Source: Atherix ibis
Lineage: Eukaryota; Arthropoda; Insecta; Diptera; Athericidae
Reading direction: 5' to 3'
DNA length: 64,000 bases
Assembly: GCA_958298945.1 (NCBI GenBank)
Contig: OY282607.1
Location: 35,869,000-35,932,999 of the forward strand
A model generated the notes under the pieces. That model had not been told where the DNA came from. It did not search any database and saw nothing but the letters and a program-made list of their open reading frames with translations. The position numbers and the translations under genes were made by a program. Positions 1 through 10,507 of this stretch are shown here, piece by piece. The stretch's first letter is position 1. Each line of letters starts with the position of its first letter.

Positions 1-545
1 CCATTATATCTTTTCAATATGAGCAAAAAAACGAGTTTTTGAAATAATTATAGATAATTTCTGTGAATAATTGATTTCGATGCTTTAAAATTATCGATTT
101 GACTTTAAGTTTCAACATGAAGTCACACTTCTATTCCAAAAGCTAAGAAACTATGACCGACTATTATAGGACTCGACTTTAAGCAATCTGTGCATTGCGG
201 GAGTATAAGGTAGTCAATCCATGAAAGATATCTTAGCACAAATGGAATTAAAATGCCGTTGAACTGACTCTATTCTCCAAATGCTTGTAGCATAAATGGG
301 GCGACCAGATCAGAGGTGCATATTTTAAGCACTGGTTTAAAAAAGGGATCATATAAATGAGTTAAGCTATGTAGACTAGAGAATTGCTTCGACTAATTAA
401 CGCCTTACAAAATCTAGAATTATGCCACTTTTGGAAACTTTTCTACTCTCATACCTAAATCGATAACAGACTGTAAACGTTTTATATTACTTAAGTCAAA
501 AGAATAGTCAAAAATACGAGGATCTCCAGATCCTAGCAGCATTCT
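1..545 (-). pseudogene. Non-LTR retrotransposon reverse transcriptase fragment (C-terminal part)
   Basis: Read on the minus strand, this stretch gives broken frames with the post-polymerase region of LINE-type reverse transcriptases, for example IESVQRHF followed by LPYTPAMHRLLKVES after a stop codon. In this part of the family a Y/W-rich segment is normally followed by 'RIExVQxxF' and 'LPxYxxRxxLLxLESL', which fits. Stops and frameshifts are frequent and the fragment runs off the window edge. The clade (jockey, I or CR1-like) cannot be set by eye. Confidence 0.5.
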
Positions 546-1674
546 ACCAAAATGAATTTATTTTAAACTTTTCCAATAAATTATTTAGAAATATTTATTA
601 AAACAAACAAAAAAAATAATAAAAAAACAAAATTAAAATTAGTAAATTTTTATTAAAAATAAAGAAGTTTACGAAAACTATAAAAAAATTTTTTTTTATC
701 GAAAGCAAAATTTTCACAATAATTAATTATTATTTACAGTAGAAAAACATAATTGTTTTTGTAGTTTTATGCATTTTATTTAAATTATAAGAAAACATTC
801 ACAATAATCGATCATATCAATTGGAAATATTACGCACCAACACTTACACTTGTACACATATTCGATTTGTTTACTTTCATCGTATTTATCTCTTCTATAT
901 ATGCAAACATTTAAGATCACCACTGTTATACCAACAAGTTACAACTGTTATATACAATTAAGCAATTTACCTGCTGACATTATTCATAACCTAATAAATC
1001 TTAATTTAGTTTGCATTCAAGAAAATTTGCATAAATTTTTGAATTTATATTTTCTATTAAAAATTCTACCAATTTAATTACAAAAAAATTGAAAATGTAT
1101 CCATTTTTTAAAAAGAAATTGCAAAAAATTTCAGCCACAAATATTTCAGAAAAAATTTCAGCCACAAGTGAGTGCGGCACTGTGACATAACCGCTGGTGC
1201 TTTTTAGTAAACAGATGCTGAATCGCCTGAGGCAGGCGTTGTTATGTTAAGAATTTACATTTCATTACAAACGTAACTTATTAGAAATGACATTAAAAAT
1301 ATTCTAAGTAAAAGTCGTATTTTTTCGAAAAACTTTTCCGTTTTTAATTATTCAGTATTTGTGTATATAAATAAATATATTCCGATAATATTTATGCATT
1401 TGCCTCCACAATTTATTTTTCAAATATTTTAAAAATGATTTTATTAAAATCATATGAAAATACTGATTTGCTTATGCATTTATTCTAAACTTCTTTATTA
1501 TTTATAGTTTGCATAGGTAATAGATCCTTACCAAAAAATTGAATCATAATCTCCATTTTATTGTATTATGAGGAATGTAGGATTTTTGCACTTGGTATTT
1601 TAAAGGTATTTGGCAGAGTTACCTCCTCAAATGGATTAGAAGTTATTTTTCACTCCAAGTTTGTTTTGGACGGC
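546..1674. other. AT-rich intergenic DNA, no gene seen
   Basis: The stretch is mostly poly-A/poly-T tracts. The only open frame (850-1077) is short and of low complexity. A GC-richer patch near 1180-1240 holds a small palindrome (gcctgaggcaggc) but no recognisable RNA or protein. Confidence 0.5.
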
Positions 1675-1790
1675 CACAAGTCTGCAGTACTGTTTTAATG
1701 CCACCCAAGAGTACTGTTTTATCCCCACCCAAGAGTACTATTTTAAAATTTTTTAAGGACGGCCACCCTAGAGTACTGTTTTATCCCCAA
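1675..1790. repeat. Short tandem repeat, unit about 28 bp
   Basis: The phrase 'gagtactgttttatcccca' recurs with small changes about four times, separated by 'cccaa' and by two copies of a 'ggacggccac' spacer. The copies are imperfect, so this is an old minisatellite or a duplicated piece of a transposon UTR. Confidence 0.6.
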
Positions 1791-1905
1791 TTTTTTTATT
1801 TAATTTTTATAAACTCTTGTTCAATTCACAGTTTCATTAATGACAGTACTCACTGAGTATTATGTACTCTATATATTTAATGGTGCTATACCGCATCTTT
1901 AGATT

Positions 1906-2300
1906 TTATAGCACCGGTCGCCCACGACTATTGGGATTGAGATACGCTCAATCAGCGCGCAACCATAACTGAAATATATCGAATACCAATAACTGAATGC
2001 TAGCAGTAAGTAATCACTTACAAGCTGATCACCTCAACTGCTTGTGACGAGGCCTACCTTAAACCTCTGCTGTCATAAGCAGTGACAACACCCGAGATAA
2101 TTGCAAAGTATTAATACATTTGCCTGTTATGTCCCACCTGCGATCCGTAGATCGTGCCCGCAATGTACGTGTAAACCACAGCCACCACGTAAATGCCTAA
2201 GCACCTCACCAATAATCGAGCGCAGAAATGGGTTCATCATATTTACAGAACAACAGGTTCGACTCCACTCGAATCCTGAAAGATCTATCTACCATTTTGA
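1906..2300 (-). mobile_element. R1-like retrotransposon, 3' end (inverted copy)
   Basis: The reverse complement aligns by eye with the tail of the retrotransposon at 62159-63115. Shared phrases include the 'atctacggat' and 'ggtgaggtgcttaggc' blocks and the stretch around 'cttatgacagcagaggttt'. It covers the very end of the coding part plus 3' UTR. The open frame on the plus strand at 2101-2382 is antisense to this and is not a gene. The clade assignment comes from the better preserved copy at the other end of the window. Confidence 0.6.
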
Positions 2301-2559
2301 ATTTCGTTCTGTTGGGCGTCTCGGTTCCCGTGGTACCTACTATTTATATTACAGTACTTTAGGTCTGTACCCCGCTCAGTGAGCAGTGGTCAGCAATCTT
2401 GTAACTTCCTGACCTTTTTTCCTCTTCTCTTCCTTCTCTACTTCCCATCTTTTCTTTCCTCATCAATATTGTACATGCACCACCCTTACTATGTGATATT
2501 AATGAATTTTAATATCACATTTACAGGCCACGTATCTACTTTTGCCCCTTGTTACCTAT

Positions 2560-3130
2560 TTTTACCTTTTAATGCCATTATTAGGATAAGAATCTGGCAT
2601 TGGAATGACAACATATTTAATATCACTAAACGATGCGAGAAGTTTCTCATACCATCTGATTTAGCCAACATATGCAAGGCATATATTCGCTCCAAGCTGG
2701 CTTATAATACGCATGTACGAACAGGCGCTTCTAAAATGTTATTGCAATAACTAAACGGCATACAAAGTCAAGAGCGATAAAATTGATAGGATCACAAACA
2801 AACCATTAGACTTATTAGAATATCAACGTAATATCTCCTACGTATTTTCTATAAACAGTGTTCTAGTGAATTGGTTAGTTGCATTCGACCTCTGCAATTA
2901 TTTCTCGTTTAGCCAAGAATGCAAATCAGTTAACTACCCTTTTTGGACATTCTTTGAAATTAATAGATTCTTTTTTCAATCGTTAAATCCTACCAAACTT
3001 GGGTTTTCGGATACGTTACAATCAGCACCTATTTAAGAGCAAAGTGCACCAATACCTCTTATTTTATCCCTTCTAATACCTTCCACACACTCGATGTACT
3101 AGAACATTTTAGAACAATTAAAAAATTCTT
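2560..3130 (+). pseudogene. Non-LTR reverse transcriptase fragment
   Basis: The plus-strand reading contains KRCEKFLIPSDLANICKAYI, then RSKLAYNTHVRTGASK and, after a stop, GIQSRAIKLIG. This is the usual post-palm region of LINE-type polymerases, where 'YxxYIRSxLEYxxxVW' precedes 'LxxIQxRAIxLI'. It is related to the fragment at 43690-44100: both contain the 21-base segment around 'ctataaacagtgttc' and a similar stretch at 3030-3080. Stops and frameshifts show it is dead. Confidence 0.55.
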
Positions 3131-3163
3131 TTAGCACATGTACTTTATAAAAATAAATATGTA

Positions 3164-4010
3164 CGAGGTCTGTTCGAAAAGTATCGTTATGTTGGTACTC
3201 ATGTCTCTCACTTATGCCGACAAGTTCGGCCATTTTGAATGTTCAGTTAATTTTTGGCAGCTGGTTTGCTTGCACGTGTTTTGGCTCGTCTTCCATTTTT
3301 GACCATTTGCGACCAAAAACAGCATCGCATTAACATTGCTAAGGAGCTTTTGGACTCGGTCCGCGACGACCCAAATTTGATCCAGAGGGTCATAACTGGT
3401 GACGAATCATGGGTTTATGGTTATGACGTGGAAACCAAAGCTCAATCATCCCAATGGAAGCTGCTGCCCGACCAAGACCGAAAAAAGCGCGCCAAGTTCG
3501 GTCGAATGTGAAGATTTTGCTTAGAGTTTTCTTCGATTGCAGGGGCGTAGTGCATCATTCAAAAATGTGAACGTTTTGCTTACAGTTTTCTTCGAAAGCA
3601 GGTGGCGTGGTGCACCAGAAACGCCCGGATTTGTGGAAGAACAAAAATTGGCTTTTGCGCCATGATGACGCCCCTGCTCACGCATCGTTGCTTGTGCGCG
3701 AATTTTTGGCCAACAACAACATACTAATAATGCCGCAGCCACCGTATTCCCCAGATCTGGCCCCTGTGACTTTTTCTTGTTCCCGAAACAGATTCTTTGA
3801 TCCATTTTTTGGAATGGGCAAAAATCGAAAACGAGCCAAAACATGTCCAAGCAAAGCAGCTGTTAAAAATTAACCGAACATTCAAAATGGTCGAACTTGT
3901 CGGCATAAGTGAGAGACACAAGTACTAACATAACGCCACAAAAACTTGAAAATCGAATACACGTAACCCGCAAAAATTCAAAACTCGCGATACTTTTTGA
4001 ATAGACCTCG
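3164..4010 (+). mobile_element. Mariner copy A, deleted, with two inverted 5' ends
   Basis: The element opens with 'cgaggtctgttcgaaaag' after TA and closes with the inverted equivalent 'agacctcg'. The left part is the 5' UTR. It is joined by an internal deletion to the transposase core (DQKQHRINIAKELLDSV, then VITGDESWVYG, which holds the first catalytic Asp), and continues past YSPDLAP. At about 3790 the coding sequence stops and the element's own 5' end follows in inverted orientation, so about 220 bp at each end can pair. It lacks the helix-turn-helix region and the true 3' end and cannot encode a transposase. Confidence 0.85.
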
Positions 4011-4555
4011 CTAACAATAGCGTGTATTTTCATTTAATGTTATGTATTTTTTGTTTGTTGAAGAAATCGCATTAATTGCTGTAAATTTAGTATAAAATAA
4101 TAAGGAATTGGAGCCAATACTATCAAATTTTTATTTGTAATTAAATAAATAGAAAAATATTCGCTTAGTATTACAATATTTAAATATAATTGAAGGAATA
4201 GGAATTAATTTAAATATTCGTTTTTTGTTCGACTTTGCATCTATAAATTATTTCGTCGTTTTTTAAAAATCCCAAATTTACAGTAATTTTTTTTTTAATT
4301 TTACAATGCAGTTTTTTAATTTTTTTTTTTTTCAAAAAATACACTTGGCCAAACAAAAACAATTTTGAACATACACTGTATTTTTTTATTTAAACAACTT
4401 GAAATCGCATAAAACAATTTTAATTTCTTTTTGATGAACTCTCCCCCATATCCACGCGAAACAAGTTGTTATTTTTTAATTACTAATAAGCACAGAACAT
4501 AATTAAAATAAATGCGAAAAAAATTATCATAAATGGCCGATCAAACAAAATAATA
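4011..4555. other. AT-rich spacer, nothing recognised
   Basis: The spacer consists of homopolymer A/T runs without a frame of useful length or a repeat shared with the rest of the window. Confidence 0.5.
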
Positions 4556-4559
4556 GAAC

Positions 4560-5100
4560 TGAGACCGTTTATATTGGATGAGCAAAAATTAATAATAAAA
4601 CTAATTACTAAAGGTAATACAATTAATTTTCTATCAAATGCTCAACACTTATATAATTTAAGGGAAATCAATTAGAGAAGTCGGAAATTTGGTAGGACGT
4701 AGCCACGCAACTATACAAGGAATTGCATATAAATAGATAGATATTAAATAACCGTAAAAAACTGATCAGTTCTGCGATGAATCAATTTTGAGCCTTTTTA
4801 AAACCAGCGCAATATTCTAAAAAGAGAGTATTCCTAAATTAACTACAGAAGTTTCGGAGATTATTGGTCAAATCTTGTCTGCGGGGACTGTTGGAAATAC
4901 TCTTTAATAAAGTTCGGCTATCACGGATATAGTACAAAGGCAAAAACCTTCTATTAATAAAATTAATTTTGCCAAAAAAAGGATGTTATTTTGTGAATCT
5001 ATTTTATTTTTCGATGAAAGCAATACCGATCCCTATTTTTCGATCGAATGGGAGGCGAATGGGGCTGCAATTTTTGTTTATTTTTAACAAATAGATTTTT
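4560..5100 (+). pseudogene. Tc1-like transposase relic
   Basis: The plus strand reads, with frameshifts, GNLVGRSHATIQGIAYK, a typical Tc1 helix-turn-helix ('VGRSHATIQ'). Further on come KPSINKINFAKKRMLF and FFDESNT followed by SIEWEANG, matching the Tc1 order 'KPxISxxNxxKRLxFA ... FSDESxF ... DGR/EANG'. The order and spacing match a Tc1-family DDE transposase N-terminus to mid-region. No intact frame and no terminal repeats were found. Confidence 0.5.
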
Positions 5101-5329
5101 TTAGCATCAGATTTATTGAAATAAAATAAAACAAAATGCAAAGTATGTTCAATTGTTTGACCAACTATATATAAATATTTCTGCAAGAATTATTGTACAT
5201 TTTTAATTATATAAACAAAATTGACAAAAGACGAACCCTTTTTCGTTCTTAAAAAAATAAGTTTTAAATATCATTAAAAATAGATATTTATATTTCGAAA
5301 TAGATAATTTATATTCAAAACAACATATT

Positions 5330-6270
5330 TATACAGGGTATTTCAAGTGAAATATAATGCAATAAAATTGAATTATCTCGACATATTTATTTGATTTTAT
5401 TTTTAAAATGTCTGCAGCAACATTTTCTTCAAAATGTATTGCTCATTCTTTTGTGAAATTTTGTTCCATTCACATGGACAATTGCACGCGTAAAAAGTTC
5501 GATATTGTCGTATTTTTTGTTACATGCTTTTTTCTCAAAAAATACCCTTTGTTGTCACCTAACCTCAAATAGTCCATTCGATTGAGGTTAGGTTACGACG
5601 GAAGCCTATCCGCCGTTGAAATAAATTCTGGAACGTTATTTCGGGTTTATATTGGCTTTATTAGCTGGTGTAAAGTCTTGCTGGAATATCCAGTGATCTA
5701 CTTTGAATTGTGTGCCTGCCCAAGGTTTCAAGTAATTTTTCAATACGAATTCTTGATAGATAAACTAGTTAATTTTAACATCTTAATAGATAAACTGGTT
5801 AATTTCAAGCCCAAATAAGAGCGGAGTTTGTTCATTTGTTGTTATTCCAGCTCATGTCATTACGGAAGCTGTTTTTTGTCGACAATATGCCCGCAGGTGA
5901 TCCATATTCATTACAGAACTTTGCTTTTCACATTGAATTTTGAACGTCTTGATTATTAGTTTGTTCTGTAAAATTCGGTTCATGGTTACCGCGGAAACAC
6001 CAAAATTCTTTTACTATTAAGTTTTCACTGCGACATGGATTTCGGGCCAGCTCGCTCCTCATCTTCTTTACATTCGAAACGAAAGTTCCGGATGGCTAGT
6101 GGCTTCTTTAGTCAATGTCCTTATAAATATTTATGGTCCGGTAGACAAAAAATACAAGTTTTTTCAACAGCAAAAAAAAAATACGATCAGAGAATCATGA
6201 TTAAAAGATTATGCACGTTTCATAGACGATTATATAAAAAAATTCAATTTAACAAAGAAGGGTGGATTTA
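5330..6270 (-). pseudogene. Tc1/mariner-superfamily transposase relic of the 'PxxSPDLNPMDY' type
   Basis: On the minus strand the right part reads NFGVSAVTMNRILQNKL, a helix-turn-helix seen in this group as 'GVSxxTxxRxxNExL'. The left part reads PNLNRMDYLRLG, which corresponds to the catalytic 'PDLNPMDYxxWG', followed by a basic tail. The middle, including the first catalytic Asp, is unreadable. The arrangement suggests a DD37-type mariner relative such as maT, but this is inference. The plus-strand frames at 5582-5818 and 6035-6271 are antisense shadows. Confidence 0.4.
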
Positions 6271-6283
6271 GTTAATTATACTA

Positions 6284-7533
6284 TTGGGTTGTCCGGAAAG
6301 TAATATCTTTTTTTTTTTATAAAAATGAAAGACGATTTTCTTATAGTGAATTAATATTTTATTCAATTAAATATTGTCCAGTCTGATCCAATACCCTTTA
6401 CCATCTGTCTAACAGTGGCATGATTCCATGCTCATAAAATTTTTGTTCTTTGCTGGCAAAAAAACTGATCCAAGTGATTTTTTGACATCATTTGAATTAA
6501 ACGTTTTACCGTCTAAAAAATTTGGTAGAGGGCGGAACAAATGATAATCGGAAGGTGCTAGGTCTGGAGAGTATGGTGGGTGTGGCATTATGTCATCAGT
6601 TGGACAAAAAACAAGTGCACTGTCATCAGTTGGACAAAAAACAAAGCTTTTGCCGAGTGGTCTAACTTGTATGTGGTTTCGCATTATCCTGTGACCTTTT
6701 TTCTTTAATTGAATCATTCAATTTGTCCAACTGATGACAGTGCACTTCAGAATTGATCGTTGTGTTGCTCGGAGAAGCTCAAAATAAACGATTCCTTTGA
6801 AATCCCACCAAACAGATAGCATAACCTTTTTTTTGATGAAAATCGGCTTTCGAAGTGCTTTGAGCCGGTTTATTTTTTCTACTCCAGGATCTTTTGCGCC
6901 TAACATTGTTGCAGACAACCCATTTCTCGTCCCCAGTGATGATACGCTTAAAAAATTGATCATTTTCTTAGTGTTTGAGAAGTAAATCACAAACGTCAAT
7001 ACGATGGCACAAATTTTTTCCGTAAGAAGATGAGGAACCCATATGTCGAGCGTTGAGATAAAACCTAGTCGTTTCAAATGATCATGAATGGTCGAATTCG
7101 ATAAAATTAATATCTCAGCGATCTCACGAGTTGTTATTCGCCGGTTTGCATCAATTAATATCTATTGTGTCTTCATCAGCTTCAACTGGTCTTCCAAAAC
7201 GTGGTGCATCTTCGAGATCAAAATTGGCGCTCACTGAACACATCTTCTCCATACATACCGGATAATTTTTTTCTTGCTTGAACAGCATTTTTATCTTTTC
7301 TATTGTAAAAAAGTAAAATATGCCGAAAATGATGTTTTTCACTTTCCATATTGAAAAGGGTATCCAACCAAAAACTAATGCGCAGAATCAATTGAATTTT
7401 TTCACAAGCAAGCCTTACTATGTCCACTGTCAAAATACATATGATTATGCGGCTTATGTGTGAAGTTGGTTGTGAAAGAATACAATAAAGTCCTCTGTTG
7501 GGAAACAACGAAATTACTTCCCGAACAACCCAA
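6284..7533 (-). mobile_element. Mariner, cecropia-type, full length (1250 bp), broken
   Basis: Both ends are present: 'ttgggttgtccggaaagtaa' on the left and its imperfect inverse on the right, each flanked by TA. Minus-strand frames give in order WVPHLLTEK (mariner linker motif), VMLSVWWDFKGIVYFELL, and YSPDLAPSDYHLF with the third catalytic Asp. These are hallmarks of the cecropia/Hsmar1 mariner group. At least three frames are needed (7342-7151, 7077-6718 and 6717-6409), so the transposase is dead. A 23-bp piece around 'catcagttggacaaaaaaca' is duplicated in tandem at about 6593-6642, just upstream of the last motif. Confidence 0.88.
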
Positions 7534-8422
7534 TATAATTAAAACTTTTTTTTTTATTAATTCGATTTTATTAACATAATTGACAATGAACTCCTCTCAG
7601 TTAACAATGTTAATAAGTTGAAGTATATGTAATTCAACTTTTACATTTTGATGTACTCTTAACTCAATTTGTTGATATGAAGTTGGCCACACTTCAATTG
7701 AAATACTTTGCAATTCACAATAATCACTGTACGATTTTTGTTTTCTTTAATTTTCTTTCTTCACCAAAACAAAACGAAGACAAAAGAAACGAAATCACAC
7801 CATCATCACTAGTACGCAATTTTATAAATATTACAATAAAAATGCTTTAACTATTCATTATATTTTCATTTTATTCACACAAAAAAAAAACCCCAAAACA
7901 ATTCTAACCAAACTATATAGAAAAAAATAAAATTTAATTTAAAAAAAATATATTGTACATAGTAATTTTTACTAAATGTTTCTTTATTTATGAAAATTTG
8001 TGAAAAATTACTAATATAAATAACCTAAAAAAAGGCAGAAACAAATTTACATATATACTGATATATTAGTTGCATTTATATAAATAGTTAAATTAGATGA
8101 TCTCGAAAATAAATCAAAATTTACGTTTAGGTAGAACTAAAAAAAAAAAAATAATTTTAACATATGTAAATACTTTTTTTTAATAGTTCCATTTAGAAAT
8201 TGTAATTGAAATAAATTAAAAAAAACAAACAAAATAAATAAATTAATATATATATATAAAATAAAACAAATAAAAAATTTCATTTCGGTAGTAAATATGA
8301 CAATTTATTTTTATTATGATTTGTTTTCTATTATATTTCAGTCTGTTCACGCTGGCTAAAAAGTTTGTTGAAACGATAACACAATTAAAACCGCAACAAA
8401 AAGAAATAATCATTAATGAATT

Positions 8423-8456
<34 letters not shown>

Positions 8457-9055
8457 AATATACAAAATTATTTTATTTATTGTTATTTTTTTGGTTGATC
8501 CATAAATACGTCTATGTGTTTCTTTTAGTTTGTTTTTAATATTATATGTTCTTAAAAAAACCGATGATATGTTTTTATTAAATAAATAATATACTATTAT
8601 AAACAATATTTCTTACAATATTATATAAAATAAATTTCCTTTTGAGACTTTCACTCATAAAAATGGAAAATGGTTTGGAAATAAAATAAAAATAAATACA
8701 TAAAAACAAAGAACAAATTTTTTTTTTAATTTTAATATTATTATACTTAAAATATGGATATTATATAAAAAAACGTACACTTGTATTTATTTAATTCTAT
8801 TTAATAATTAAACTTTTTCACGTCTTTAATAAAAACAAAATATGTATATGTACACTGCAGGCCAAAAGTATGCGACCAACTCAAATTGACTTTAAGGGTA
8901 AAAATAAAATAAAATATTTTTTTAAAAATTGTATTAATTATGATCTTAAATATGGAAAAAATATTTTTTATGCATTAATTATTATCAAATTCGAAATCAA
9001 TATTAAAATATATGCTTAAATTATATTCTGTTGGAAAAGAAACGATTCTAGATTC
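7534..9055. other. AT-rich intergenic DNA
   Basis: The stretch is over 80 percent A/T by eye, with homopolymers and a trinucleotide run at 8425. No frame has coding character: the two longest (8316-8498 and its antisense) merely read through the ATT repeat. Confidence 0.5.
8425..8455. repeat. (ATT)n microsatellite
   Basis: Ten perfect ATT units in a row. Confidence 0.95.
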
Positions 9056-9059
9056 AATC

Positions 9060-9540
9060 GATCAGTTTTTTATCGACATCTTTTGAAATACCCTTCTATC
9101 ATTGCAAAATGACTCTTCAATAGTCTACCCCTGGCTGGATGGACTATGCTGTCTAGCTCATTTCTATGAAGTTGATATCGGGTGATTTTTAGTCGTAATG
9201 CTATATTTTCCAAAAGACCTTGTTTTTATGAGTTCAGCATAAGTTTGCTGAAATATTTATTTGGACAAGAGTTATCGACCGCGACCCTTAACCCCAAATA
9301 GGAAAATGATTTAACCCTTTTGAAGCCACAATCTTCTATCTGTAAACGACTAGTGCTAATTGGTCTTGTCTTTGACGCCGACATTACCTTCATTTATCTC
9401 GTACAGCTCTTTCTGAACGACACATAATTTAACTTTTTCCAGCGTCAGGTTAAAGTGAACGCACGAAAGTCCGTCACCTTGCCAGAAACAATTATGATTG
9501 TAAAATGGGCTTGAAAGTAATTCGCTGCAATTACACTTCA
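9060..9540 (-). pseudogene. Non-LTR reverse transcriptase fragment with 'QGDGLSC' motif
   Basis: The minus-strand frame 9541-9356 contains WQGDGLSCVHFNLTLEKV, the conserved 'RQGDxLSCxLFNLxLE' motif of LINE-type polymerases. Downstream in other frames comes a decayed hydrophobic stretch in the position of the 'YADD' and thumb regions. It is too broken to classify, and no target duplication was found. Confidence 0.55.
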
Positions 9541-9636
9541 TCGGACACTAGTCATGGTCAGCATAGTCAGTCTTATTATTTTTTCTCGGATACCAAACTT
9601 TCTTAGGACGGTATAGAGATTTATCCTGGCTATGAT

Positions 9637-10507
9637 AGCTATCTTCCAATGGGAAAATTTTACTACTCACAAGTACTTGGGAGTAGATGCCCAATGGAAC
9701 GTAAAATTTACTGGTACAGAAGTAAAATATAACCTCAAAATAGTCAACAACAATACTGAATTTATTCAGTTTGTCAACGTGAAGTGAAGTGAATGTGTTT
9801 CGTACAACCTTTGATTTTGATAAATTCACTTCAACATAACCAACGAACCCGCTAAGCCATCTATTTTCATTTTGGGAACTAAAATGCCCCTACCGTAAAT
9901 TGTATGCGTAACTACTTATGCGATCTACTCATTTATAGCTGTATTCCATTGTACCAATTTTGCTACTCACAAGTACTTGCGAGTAGATGCCCAATGGAAC
10001 GCAAAATTTACTGACAGAAGTAAAATATGACCTCAAAATAATCAACATCAAAACCTATAATCTAAGATCAAAACCAACTTCAGTACGTCCTCCATGACTT
10101 GGTCGGTGTAAAAACATACTGTATTCGGCTAAAAGAGTGTGATATTTACAACACTTATTCGTTAAATTATTATTTAAAATGAAAACCACATATCGATAAT
10201 CCTTTCTGCGACAACTCTTGTTAATCTAAAGTGTTTCTTAAATTGCAAATCTGTGTAATTTCCAATTACATGTACATAATTTTCAACTCTAGCTTTCTTA
10301 ATATATGGAGGCACAACAAAAATATGACACTTCAACATAACCAACGAACCCGCTAAGTCGTCTATTTTCATTTTGGGAACTAAAATCCCCCTACCGTAAA
10401 GTGTATGCGTAACTACTCATGCGAACTACTCATTTGTACGAGCAAGAGTAGATGATGACAGCTAGAAGTACTTGTGAGTAGCAAAATTGGTCCATTGGAA
10501 GACAGCT
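9637..10507 (-). mobile_element. Harbinger/PIF-like deletion derivatives, two in tandem
   Basis: The block begins with 'atcttccaatggg' and ends with its inverse. Just inside both ends lies a near-perfect palindrome of the form 'ctactcacaagtacttg'. A third copy of this end lies at about 9938, so the block is a short element (9637-9937, lacking its right end) followed by a longer one (9938-10507). The longer one has a minus-strand frame (10371-10174) with NYTDLQFKKHFRLTRVVAER, which resembles the N-terminal motif of PIF/Harbinger nucleases ('YxDxQFxxHFRxxR'). No DDE core remains. The superfamily call is moderate because only one motif supports it. Confidence 0.5.

Noticed and set aside
2101..2382. 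93-codon plus-strand frame with several Cys
   Set aside because: It is antisense to the R1-like 3' end, and the right-end copy shows the coding direction.
8316..8606. Frames through the (ATT)n run
   Set aside because: Low-complexity Tyr or Ile runs from the microsatellite.
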